From positions 62,001 through 126,000 of the forward strand of contig CAKQEA010000005.1 of assembly GCA_934229785.1 (NCBI GenBank): a stretch of 64,000 nt of DNA, given 5' to 3'. How positions within the stretch are numbered: the stretch's first letter is position 1; every line of letters begins with the position of its first letter. The position numbers and the translations under genes were made by a program. This DNA is from an uncultured Anaeroplasmataceae bacterium (GTDB lineage Bacteria > Bacillota_I > Bacilli_A > Acholeplasmatales > Anaeroplasmataceae). The notes under the pieces were generated by a model. It made no database searches and was not told the origin of the DNA. It saw only the letters and a program-made list of their open reading frames with translations. Shown one piece after another: positions 56,663-64,000 of this stretch.

Positions 56663-57829
56663 TTACTCCTCCTTAATCATTTGTTTTAATTGCATAATTT
56701 TATTTTTAATAAACATTTTCTCTTTTGCTGCAGTATTTCCCTCAAAAGATAATCTTTCATATAGTTCGTTATCTTTTAGTAAAATTTCAATTTTCTTTGA
56801 ATATTCTTTTTTATTAGAAATAATTCCCCCAGGTAGATACTTTACAATACCAACATCTGAACTTATGAAAGGAACGCCTGCCGCCATTGACTCTACTATA
56901 GAAATTGGGTATGCTTCCCATTTACTAGTCATAATATAAAGAATAGAATTTCTAACATAATATGATATATATTTTCTTTCTACACCCGTTAAATATAATA
57001 TAGGCTTACAATTTGTTGGAATATTCTTCTTATTTCGCATTTTCTTTTCCACTGATTTCAATTTCTTTAAATATTCAGTATCTTTAGAACCAATTAATAC
57101 TAGACCAATATTATTATCAATATTAGAATTTAAAAATGCTTTTACTGTATCAATTTGATTTTTTCTATCAACAAAATTTGAAACATTAATAATATATTTT
57201 TCAAAAGGTTTTACAAAAGTTTCTTTTCCATCGAAGAAAAATTCATCTGCAGCTGCATTTTCGATAATTACAGATTTAATCCCATATTTTTTTTCGAAAA
57301 ATAGCGTAGAATAATCTCTTTCATGTAGTTGAGTAACAATATCGTATTTTTTAAAAAAATAACCATTTTTTCTATAATATAATCTCCATCTAATATTTGC
57401 CCATATTTTTCCTAATGTATGCTTAATGCTATCAAAATCAAATAGATGGTAATTAAAATCCCATATTGAATGCAAATATAATATTTTTTTGCATTTGATG
57501 TCGTCTAAAATTTCAAAGCACCAATCAGTAAAAGGCGATTGAGTTCCAACATTAATGATACAATCAGCGTTTTCACATTCATCAAGAACAACTTTCTGAT
57601 ATTCACGTATATCACCGTGATGAATGGTATGCTTTGTAAAAATAGGCAATCTTACTATTCTAACTTTATTATAGATTTCATTTTCAGGAGCGGGAATCCT
57701 AGTATAGGACGAAGTAATTACAATAATATCATTACCTAAATCAGCTAAGCCTTCAGCTAAATATTCAGTTACAAATTGTACACCATCAAAATTAGGATAA
57801 TATTTATTTACTGTAATAATTACTTTCAT
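56663..57829 (-). CDS. GT4-family glycosyltransferase (cluster 2)
   Basis: A 388-residue GT-B enzyme with the Gly/Asn-rich start TVNKYYPNFDGVQFVTEYLA, the donor region NVSNFVDRKNQIDTVKAFLN and the E-x7-E motif in SKWEAYPISIVESMAAGVPF. It is part of a run of five closely spaced transferase genes. The sugar and linkage cannot be read. Confidence 0.9.
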   Translation of the reverse strand: MKVIITVNKYYPNFDGVQFVTEYLAEGLADLGNDIIVITSSYTRIPAPENEIYNKVRIVRLPIFTKHTIHHGDIREYQKVVLDECENADCIINVGTQSPFTDWCFEILDDIKCKKILYLHSIWDFNYHLFDFDSIKHTLGKIWANIRWRLYYRKNGYFFKKYDIVTQLHERDYSTLFFEKKYGIKSVIIENAAADEFFFDGKETFVKPFEKYIINVSNFVDRKNQIDTVKAFLNSNIDNNIGLVLIGSKDTEYLKKLKSVEKKMRNKKNIPTNCKPILYLTGVERKYISYYVRNSILYIMTSKWEAYPISIVESMAAGVPFISSDVGIVKYLPGGIISNKKEYSKKIEILLKDNELYERLSFEGNTAAKEKMFIKNKIMQLKQMIKEE

Positions 57830-57833
57830 ATAC

Positions 57834-58634
57834 TTACTTCATTCCTTTTTTTCTTTTCAACTTTTTATATAACCATTTGGGCATCATACCTATAATAATT
57901 GGCTTATATAAATAAAGGATACCTCTTGGATATAGTTTTAAAAGTTTAAAACCTTTTTTTCTAACTTTATATTCATTAATTCTATATTTGAATTTTCTTC
58001 TTGCTGAACTTTCACTATCTTCTCTAAAATAGTATAATTTCTCATTTATATTTCCTAATTTAAAGCCTTTTGACTGCATTCTCATAAATAAATCATAATC
58101 TTCATTTCTAAGACAGTAAGAGTCTTCGCAATAACCACCTACATTTTCAAAAGTTTCCTTTTTGGCAATTATTGTAGGATGAGACATAGGCGAATTAAAT
58201 AAGAAGTCGCGATTGTTTATCAATTTATTATAACAAACCTGCCCCCAAACACATTCGTCGTCAAAATAATACATATCACAACCTACAACATCTAAATTAT
58301 TATCAATTAAATATTTTAATTGCTTTTCAAGTCTGTTCTTTTCACAATAATCATCTGAATCCATTCTAGCAATATACTCACCATTAGAATATTTTAAACA
58401 TGTATTTAATCCATATGCTAATCCATGATTAATGCTATCTTCATAATACTTAATTCTAGTATCAATTTTACACTTAATATTAAAATAATCTTTAATATTA
58501 CTATTATTTGAGCCATCATTATAAATAATGAATTCGAAATCATCAAAGGTCTGCTCTAATATTGAATCAACAGCCTTTTCAAGCATAGGAATTGGAGTAT
58601 TAAATACACTCATAATAATTGATATTTTACACAT
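57834..58634 (-). CDS. GT2-family glycosyltransferase (cluster 2)
   Basis: A 266-residue GT-A enzyme of family 2: SIIMSVFNTPIPMLEKAVDS, FEFIIYNDGSNN and the DXD-type YIARMDSDD, then NEDYDLFMRMQSKGF. It probably adds one sugar of the repeat unit. Its start overlaps the preceding acyltransferase gene by 8 nt. The C-terminal 40 residues are basic and may contact the membrane. Confidence 0.9.
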   Translation of the reverse strand: MCKISIIMSVFNTPIPMLEKAVDSILEQTFDDFEFIIYNDGSNNSNIKDYFNIKCKIDTRIKYYEDSINHGLAYGLNTCLKYSNGEYIARMDSDDYCEKNRLEKQLKYLIDNNLDVVGCDMYYFDDECVWGQVCYNKLINNRDFLFNSPMSHPTIIAKKETFENVGGYCEDSYCLRNEDYDLFMRMQSKGFKLGNINEKLYYFREDSESSARRKFKYRINEYKVRKKGFKLLKLYPRGILYLYKPIIIGMMPKWLYKKLKRKKGMK

Positions 58635-59109
58635 ATCTTATTTCCTCACAGACATATGTATTGTTTAATTTTACAATTGTTCCTGACGGAATATCAAAAT
58701 CAATTATACAACCAGCACCAATTACGCAATTGTCACCAATTTTTGTTCCTTTAAGGATAACTACATTTGATCCAATCCAACAATTATTTCCAATTTGAAC
58801 AGTTCCTATGCTATAGCCTTGTTCTTTAATTGATTGATTAATTTTATTAAATCTATGATTATGGTCATATATCTTTACATTTTCACCAAAAATCGAGTAG
58901 TTTCCAATTTGAATATTCCCACGTGAAACAATGGAGCACTCATTATTAAAGAAACAATTATTACCTATATTGATTTTTCCGCCTTCATTTATTAAGTTAA
59001 ATTTTCTTCTCCATGTTGTTTTGCTACCGATAGAAACATTTTTAACAAAAACATTCATAAAAAACTTAGACACTAGAGCAAATAAGTGATATTTAATTTT
59101 TTTAATCAT
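58627..59109 (-). CDS. Hexapeptide-repeat acyltransferase
   Basis: A 160-residue left-handed beta-helix protein: an N-terminal amphipathic segment, then repeats such as INIGNNCFFNNECSI, IQIGNYSIFGENVKI, the His-bearing YDHNHRFNK, and NNCWIGSNVVILKGTKIGDN. The WcaF/CysE-like layout suggests O-acetylation of a sugar in the second polysaccharide. It overlaps both neighbours by a few bases, so it is translated as part of the operon. Confidence 0.9.
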   Translation of the reverse strand: MIKKIKYHLFALVSKFFMNVFVKNVSIGSKTTWRRKFNLINEGGKINIGNNCFFNNECSIVSRGNIQIGNYSIFGENVKIYDHNHRFNKINQSIKEQGYSIGTVQIGNNCWIGSNVVILKGTKIGDNCVIGAGCIIDFDIPSGTIVKLNNTYVCEEIRYV

Positions 59110-60236
59110 TTTACTTCCTCCATTAATCTAAAATAAATATTTTCTAGTTTTATTGTCTCATTATTAATATCATAGCAAGAATCAGCAAACAATTCTTTCA
59201 CTTCGCTCCTAGGAGCAATAGTATTACTTTTCCACTTCATATAGACGTTATTTAACTCGTTAATCCACATTTTTTTGTCTAATGGAAGTTTTATACCATT
59301 ACTTGTTATAAATGCTTCATTAGGAATATTATCTGAAGCTATATACTCTAATCCAGAGACTTGAGCTTCAACTAAAGTCATCCCTAATCCCTCGTATATA
59401 CTTGGAAACACAAAACAATCCATTGTCTGATATAAATCTTCAATATTCTTCATTGCGCTTAACAAAAGAACTTTGTCACCTATACCATATGAATTAATTT
59501 TCTTTAAAATATCTTCCTTTAAAGGACCATCACCAACTAATAATAACATCGAATTCTCACAATTCTTTAAAAATGAATTATATATATCTATTAGGAATAA
59601 TTGATTCTTTTGTGGCATCAATCTTCCTATGTTTCCAACAACAAATTTGTCATCAATACTATTTTTTTTTCTAAATTCTTTTCTTTTTGCTACATCAAAG
59701 TAAAACCTATTTAAATCTAGTGCATTATTAATAATTGTTATTTTATTCGCATCATATGTTTTTTTCCCAAACAACCAAATTGCTGCATCTTTACTACATG
59801 CAAAATAATGAGTAGCATATTTTTTCGAAAATGGTTTTAATATGTTTTTAATTATATTTTTCAAAAACTCTTTTTTGTTTGAAGATGAATGAGAATGAGC
59901 AATTCTTATTTTTATACCAGCTTTTTTAGCAGCCCTTAATGTAAAAACACTTAATGAATTCATATTAGAGTGAACAATATCATATTTATTGTCTTTAAAT
60001 ATTTTTCTTAAGGAACTCATATATTTAAATGGATTTTTATATGATGGAATAATTACAACCTTTCCACCAATTTTTTCAATAGATTCTCTTGAAATAAGTT
60101 CGGACTCAGATTCAACCAAGAAATCAAATTGTATTGCGTCTCTATTGATATGCTTGTAATAATTAATCCATAATGATTCAGTTCCGCCATTTACAGCTTT
60201 ACCAATAACTTGAGCTATCCTAATTGGTTTACTCAT
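59106..60236 (-). CDS. EpsF-like GT4 glycosyltransferase
   Basis: A 376-residue GT-B enzyme similar to EpsF/CapM-like transferases: RIAQVIGKAVNGGTESLWINYY at the start, HSHSSSNKKEF, GNIGRLMPQKNQLFLIDIY, and the E-x7-E motif in PSIYEGLGMTLVEAQVSG. It follows the priming transferase and overlaps the acyltransferase (ATGA), so it probably adds the second sugar. Confidence 0.9.
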   Translation of the reverse strand: MSKPIRIAQVIGKAVNGGTESLWINYYKHINRDAIQFDFLVESESELISRESIEKIGGKVVIIPSYKNPFKYMSSLRKIFKDNKYDIVHSNMNSLSVFTLRAAKKAGIKIRIAHSHSSSNKKEFLKNIIKNILKPFSKKYATHYFACSKDAAIWLFGKKTYDANKITIINNALDLNRFYFDVAKRKEFRKKNSIDDKFVVGNIGRLMPQKNQLFLIDIYNSFLKNCENSMLLLVGDGPLKEDILKKINSYGIGDKVLLLSAMKNIEDLYQTMDCFVFPSIYEGLGMTLVEAQVSGLEYIASDNIPNEAFITSNGIKLPLDKKMWINELNNVYMKWKSNTIAPRSEVKELFADSCYDINNETIKLENIYFRLMEEVK

Positions 60237-60256
60237 ATAGTTTCCTCCCTAAATCG

Positions 60257-60928
60257 CTATTCCCCAGTATGATCAAATAAAACCATACATGCACCTTTCA
60301 CTATAATTTTAAAATCTAACCATAAACTTCTTCTTTCAATATACTCTAAATCAAGCTTTACCCAATCATCAAAATGAATATGATGTCTATCATGTTTTAT
60401 TTGCCATAAACATAATAAACCACCTTTAACAAGTAATCTTTGTTTTTGATAATTAGTATATTCTAATGTTTCTTCATATATTGGTGAACGAGGTCCAACT
60501 ATAGATAAACGTCCAACAAACAAATCCCATAATTGAGGTAATTCATCAATTGATGTTTTTCTTAAAAATTTACCAAATTTAGTAATTCTTGGATCATTTT
60601 TCATTTTAAATGCTGGTCCATCAGCTTCATTAAGACCTTCATCAATTAATTCTTGTTTTAATTTATCTGCATTTGGCTTCATTGATCTTATTTTATGAAA
60701 TTTAATAATCTTACCACCTTTTCCAACTCTTTTTGAAGTGTATATTGGATTATGTCCATCTTCACAAAATTTAATAAACATCATCAACAATATAAACCAT
60801 CCAAACAAAATTAACGATATTGTAGATAATAAAATATCAAAAAATCTTTTAAAGAATTGATATACATATTTTTCTTTATAATTAATTGTTATTTTTCCAC
60901 CATAATATTTAAGTCTTTTTGAGTTCAT
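60257..60928 (-). CDS. Priming sugar-phosphate transferase (cluster 2)
   Basis: A 223-residue sugar transferase of the WcaJ/CpsE core type: one hydrophobic anchor (RFFDILLSTISLILFGWFILL), RVGKGGKIIKFHKIRSM and KTSIDELPQLWDLFVGRLSIVGPR. It starts the second polysaccharide by loading a sugar phosphate on undecaprenyl phosphate. It is separated from the cpsB-like gene by a 190-bp gap with a hairpin, so expression of the downstream genes may be partly independent. Confidence 0.93.
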   Translation of the reverse strand: MNSKRLKYYGGKITINYKEKYVYQFFKRFFDILLSTISLILFGWFILLMMFIKFCEDGHNPIYTSKRVGKGGKIIKFHKIRSMKPNADKLKQELIDEGLNEADGPAFKMKNDPRITKFGKFLRKTSIDELPQLWDLFVGRLSIVGPRSPIYEETLEYTNYQKQRLLVKGGLLCLWQIKHDRHHIHFDDWVKLDLEYIERRSLWLDFKIIVKGACMVLFDHTGE

Positions 60929-61084
60929 GTAATCACCACACCTTTATTTTATTATCACTTGATTTGACAATTTTCGCATAATCTATAAAAAAATAAATTT
61001 ATTTAATAGGCATCCATAAACTATATAATTTAGTATAATACAAACATTTAATCAAAAACATAAATAACAACTCCCCATAAACAA

Positions 61085-61110
61085 TACAAACAATAAATCC
61101 CCTACATGAT
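61085..61110 (-). terminator. Hairpin after the phosphatase gene
   Basis: CCCCTA-TCATG-TAGGGG on the minus strand follows the phosphatase stop; the tail ATTTATTGTTTG is only moderately T-rich. It may attenuate transcription between the regulatory pair (kinase, phosphatase) and the transferase genes. Confidence 0.5.
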
Positions 61111-61119
61111 AGGGGCTAA

Positions 61120-61764
61120 TTAATTAAAACGATCAATATTCAAAAATGAATATCTCTTTAAAATTTTCTTAACCTTATCAAGGTTTGGTTTTCTTCTATT
61201 AGTTGAATGACAATCAGATGCAATATAATCAATAACTTTATCCTTAATCATTTTTAAAGCTTTTATTTTATGCTTTAACACAAACTCACAATTAACCTGT
61301 AGAAGTGGATTAAATTCCTTTTTTAACCTATAATAATCCTTAATAGAAATATTATATCTTTCAATATGAGCAATTATTGGCTCATAACCTAATAATCTAA
61401 TACTATATATAATATCTACTAAATCATCATAAGTAATATCATAATCAAATTCAATCAAAATATATTTAGTATTGTTGATAGTTAAATACTTATTATTTTT
61501 AAGCTTTTCTAAAGTATCTGCTTCATAATAAATCTCTTGACCTAAATAATATTTAATATCATAATTAACAAGCTCACCTTTTAATAAATTAAACTTATCA
61601 ATAATCATATCCTTATCAATAAACCTATGCAAATAGCTATGTGGAGTAAATACAATTGTATCTACACCACATTCTATTTCTTTTTTAATCATAAGAAGAG
61701 ATGTTTCAATATCTCTTGCCCCATCATCCACATTAGGAATAATATGAGTATGTACGTCTATCAT
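61120..61764 (-). CDS. cpsB: CpsB/YwqE-type protein-tyrosine phosphatase (PHP fold)
   Basis: A 214-residue PHP-family phosphatase with metal motifs IDVHTHIIPNVDDGARD, TPHSYLHRF, and YIASDCHSTNRRKPN. CpsB/Wzb-type enzymes dephosphorylate the Tyr-rich tail of the capsule kinase. Its start overlaps the kinase stop (ATGA). It is about 30-40 residues shorter than usual at the C-terminus, though the metal ligands are all there. Confidence 0.9.
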   Translation of the reverse strand: MIDVHTHIIPNVDDGARDIETSLLMIKKEIECGVDTIVFTPHSYLHRFIDKDMIIDKFNLLKGELVNYDIKYYLGQEIYYEADTLEKLKNNKYLTINNTKYILIEFDYDITYDDLVDIIYSIRLLGYEPIIAHIERYNISIKDYYRLKKEFNPLLQVNCEFVLKHKIKALKMIKDKVIDYIASDCHSTNRRKPNLDKVKKILKRYSFLNIDRFN

Positions 61765-63164
61765 TTTTCTCTCTTTTCGCTAGTATAATAATTTGAATAA
61801 TAGTATTTATCTTTCTTACTTCCCTTAAGAAGGGTAACATTAACACCAATAATATTAGCCTCATCAGTATTAATTTCAGCAATTGACTTTTTAACCTCAT
61901 AAATCTTCGCTTTATTAGCTGCAATAACATAAACTAAAGCATCAGATAGCTTAGTAATAACCTTAGCATCAGATGAAACAGTAACAGGAGGACAATCAAT
62001 TAAAACATAATCGTAATCACTCTTTAAGCTATTAATTAACTCAGAAAGCTTCTTAGATTCTAAAATAATTGAAGGATTAGGAACCTTAACACCAGAAGTA
62101 ATAACTGAAATATACTCATCAAATTTCTTGATATTGATATTACAATCTGAAGTTACATATTCAGTAATACCATCCTTTTTATCCTCATTAAACATCATAT
62201 GTAAAACAGGTCTACGCAAATCTAAATCAATAACTAAAACCTTACGATTGTTACTAGATAAAATCCTTGCAATATTCATAACTGTAGTAGTCTTACACTC
62301 ACCTGAATCAGTTGAAGTAAAGGAAATAACATTATTTTCCTTATTGATTATTGAAAAATCAATATTTGTAACAAGCTTATCATAATTAACCTTATTAATA
62401 AAAGCCTCAGAATCAAGTTCTTCTTTATTTAAACCATCTTTATCATCATATTGATAACCTAAAATTGGTAAATTTAAAGACTTCTTAACCTCATCAACAG
62501 TTGAATATTTATTTTTAAACAATTCAATACAAATAACAACACAACAAGCAACAACTAAGCTTACAAGAGCACCAACTAAAGCATATAGCTTCTTACTCTT
62601 ACCAGCATTAACCGCATTATTTGCAGGAGTAACTACATTATAAGAATTTGCTGTTACAGGATATTTATATTCTCCTAAATTATCTTTCTCAACCGATTTA
62701 TCAATGCCAGAATTAATAACATAATCCAAAGCAGTTTTCGCAAACTCCTTATTCTTAGAAGTTAAAGAAACATAAATAAACAAATCAGAAGTTGAGTTTT
62801 TAATAGAAATCATATCCTTTAAATCACTAGGCTTATATTCATCATTCTTAATAACACCTGCAGCAACCATATCATCAATCGCATCCTGTAAAATTGATTC
62901 ATCAACAATCCAAGATGAAATAGTTTGAGTAGCCCTAAGACCACCACTTACATCACTACTTGAAGATGAAGATTGAAACTTCTCCGGATTAACTAAAACT
63001 GATGAAGTTGATTTATATGTTGGCTTAACAAGTGCTAATACACAAATTAAAGTAATAACAACACCTGCAGCAAATATTCCAACTAACCACCAAATTCTAC
63101 GTTTAAACATCATAAACAAATCTGCAAGAGTAATTGAATTATTATTTTTTTCATTATTCTCCAT
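61761..63164 (-). CDS. Fused Wzz/CpsC-CpsD tyrosine kinase of capsule synthesis
   Basis: A 467-residue protein. Two membrane segments (about 26-46 and 193-213) enclose a Wzz-type outer domain, and the C-terminal half is a BY-kinase: a Walker A-like SGECKTTT (287-294), Walker A' VLVIDLDLRRP, Walker B DYVLIDCPPV, and a Tyr cluster KYYYSNYY near 453-460. In most Firmicutes these are two proteins (CpsC and CpsD). The Gly before the Walker A Lys, normally invariant (GEGKT), is Cys here (TGT codon), which may weaken ATP binding. It heads cluster 2 and overlaps the phosphatase gene. Confidence 0.9.
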   Translation of the reverse strand: MENNEKNNNSITLADLFMMFKRRIWWLVGIFAAGVVITLICVLALVKPTYKSTSSVLVNPEKFQSSSSSSDVSGGLRATQTISSWIVDESILQDAIDDMVAAGVIKNDEYKPSDLKDMISIKNSTSDLFIYVSLTSKNKEFAKTALDYVINSGIDKSVEKDNLGEYKYPVTANSYNVVTPANNAVNAGKSKKLYALVGALVSLVVACCVVICIELFKNKYSTVDEVKKSLNLPILGYQYDDKDGLNKEELDSEAFINKVNYDKLVTNIDFSIINKENNVISFTSTDSGECKTTTVMNIARILSSNNRKVLVIDLDLRRPVLHMMFNEDKKDGITEYVTSDCNINIKKFDEYISVITSGVKVPNPSIILESKKLSELINSLKSDYDYVLIDCPPVTVSSDAKVITKLSDALVYVIAANKAKIYEVKKSIAEINTDEANIIGVNVTLLKGSKKDKYYYSNYYTSEKREK

Positions 63165-63570
63165 ATAATCACCTATAACTTTCCTAATTTAATTTAAATA
63201 GTAATAATGAATATAATACCATTTCACAAATACCATTTTATGGTTTAAATATATCACTTTAAATAAAATTTTTCAATAAAATGTCAATTAATAGTACCAT
63301 ATTTTATCAAGTTTTTTCAATTCTTTAAAAAAAATTTTGGTTTCCTAATGGATTATACTCATAGATAGTTGTTGACTTAAATAATCTATTTTAACCTGGC
63401 AATATTGTTTTGACACTTAGGATGAGTTATATTAAAAAAATACATTAGCATAGTGGCAAGGTTAGCACCCAAACTTGTAATCGTGCAAAAATTTAGCCCC
63501 CTTTATATTAAATCATGTATTTTATTAGCCTCTTTTTAGCATCATTGTTTTTTAAAATCATTTTCTGATA
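63165..63570 (-). promoter_or_regulatory. Leader and putative promoter region of cluster 2
   Basis: Upstream of the kinase gene lies TTGACA (63287-63282) with TATTTA 16 bp further, a moderate promoter, and a GGTGAT ribosome site before the ATG. Between promoter and gene the decamer AATACCATTT occurs twice (63215-63224, 63229-63238) with a 14-bp period, a possible regulator site. The rest of the gap to 63580 holds no gene I recognise; a short frame ending IYEYNPLGNQ near 63345 may be transposase debris. Confidence 0.4.
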
Positions 63571-63614
63571 TAATACATTATGGAACATAACTATCACTTG
63601 TTATTTAATTTAAC

Positions 63615-63676
63615 AATAAATAAAAAAAAGGCTCACCACATTATAGAAATTAATCTATTATGCAGTGAGCAATTTT
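63615..63676 (-). terminator. Terminator of the rightmost gene
   Basis: On the minus strand GCTCAC...GTGAGC encloses a second imperfect pairing (ATAATAGA with TCTATAAT) and is followed by TTTTTTTTATTT, directly after the stop at 63678. Confidence 0.8.
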
Positions 63677-63677
63677 A

Positions 63678-63958
63678 TTATTTTGTACCATTATATGCCT
63701 CTATCAATTTTTCGTCATTATAAGGATTCATATAGAAATAATCGTCCTGCTTAACAATCCATGATTTAACTAATAGTTCAATGTAGATAGAATCAAATGT
63801 CTCAACCATATTATCTTCAGCTTCATTTAATGGGACTCCATCAAGAGATAATTCTAATTTGTAAAGCAATCGTCCTAAATTTCTCTTACATCAACTGGTA
63901 CTTCTTGTATTTCAATTCTTGCGATGCTCTTGACATCAAATTCAACTCTCCAGTTCAT
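63678..63958 (-). pseudogene. Small gene of unknown function, split by a frameshift
   Basis: A frame from ATG 63958 reads MNWRVEFDVKSIARIEIQEV and ends at a TAG after 27 codons. A frame offset by one base begins at the same place (NLGRLLYKLELSLDGVPLNE) and runs to 63678, ending DEKLIEAYNGTK. Joined, they make a single acidic protein of about 95 residues. I do not recognise the family. The lesion lies in an A/T-rich stretch near 63870-63880. A good terminator follows, so the gene was functional in the recent past. Confidence 0.5.
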
Positions 63959-64000
63959 ATGCTGATTAATATATTGTTACAATATCAATCAAATTATAGA

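Noticed and set aside
63358..63540. Possible non-coding RNA or transposase fragment upstream of cluster 2
   Set aside because: A slightly more GC-rich patch and a short frame with IYEYNPLGNQ were noted, but no stable fold, known motif or longer match was found.
1..64000. CRISPR arrays, tRNA or rRNA genes
   Set aside because: No regularly spaced direct repeats, no cloverleaf-like GC-rich segments ending in CCA and no rRNA-like conserved blocks were seen; this was judged by eye only.

Overview
The window is very AT-rich DNA from a spore-lineage, low-GC Firmicute (Bacillota, Bacilli/Erysipelotrichia-like or a related gut lineage; the exact clade cannot be named from sequence alone). The pointers are a SpoIVB-type S55 peptidase, the nusB-xseA-xseB-tlyA-recN order of Bacilli and Clostridia, an MEP-pathway ispH beside uppS, purine-rich ribosome sites and TGG for Trp throughout. 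TGA acts as a normal stop, for example in the ATGA overlaps uppS/ispH and ferredoxin/hypothetical. No rRNA, tRNA or CRISPR array was recognised.

Region 1 (1-14000) is mostly housekeeping. It holds a small membrane protein, a spoIVB-led operon with a DUF438/hemerythrin-PAS protein and a ferredoxin-DUF1858 protein, and a HAD phosphatase. A higBA toxin-antitoxin locus follows, with a consensus promoter, two palindromic operators and a toxin gene interrupted by two TGA codons. Next come cyuA (cysteine desulfidase family), the recN-tlyA-xseB-xseA-nusB run, an alpha/beta hydrolase and uppS-ispH.

Region 2 (14000-19100) has an insertion-sequence leader remnant, two tandem AAA-ATPase/PD-(D/E)XK genes (the second broken and without its nuclease part), and a glmM gene that apparently starts at ATT, coupled to a stand-alone GlmU-type acetyltransferase gene.

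Region 3 (19100-37500) is a first surface-polysaccharide cluster on the minus strand. It has a priming sugar transferase, a ManA-GMD fusion plus ManC (GDP-mannose branch), glycosyltransferases, an EpsG-type polymerase, UDP-galactopyranose mutase, a flippase, LicD, a HisC-like aminotransferase, a cytidylyltransferase-oxidoreductase fusion and an O-antigen ligase-like protein. Two decayed genes around the polymerase are remnants of a duplicated glycosyltransferase/DUF4422 pair.

Region 4 (37500-48600) separates the two polysaccharide clusters and looks like a defence and mobile-element graveyard. It holds a two-gene KAP NTPase + AAA_13 ABC-type ATPase operon, a broken ugd remnant, an orphan Wzz-like protein, a group II intron 3' remnant fused to an ISL3-like remnant, a two-TM protein with a Nudix-like tail, an IS21 istB remnant, a frameshifted RES-domain gene and an OLD-type ATPase fragment.

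Region 5 (48600-63200) is a second, fairly complete capsule/EPS cluster on the minus strand. It starts with a fused chain-length/tyrosine-kinase protein and its PHP-type phosphatase, then a second priming transferase, glycosyltransferases, acyltransferase, Wzy, Wzx, a DUF1919 gene interrupted at an (AT)6 tract, a second UDP-galactopyranose mutase, a pyruvyltransferase and an FrhB-like iron-sulfur protein. The last kilobase holds a promoter region and a small frameshifted gene.
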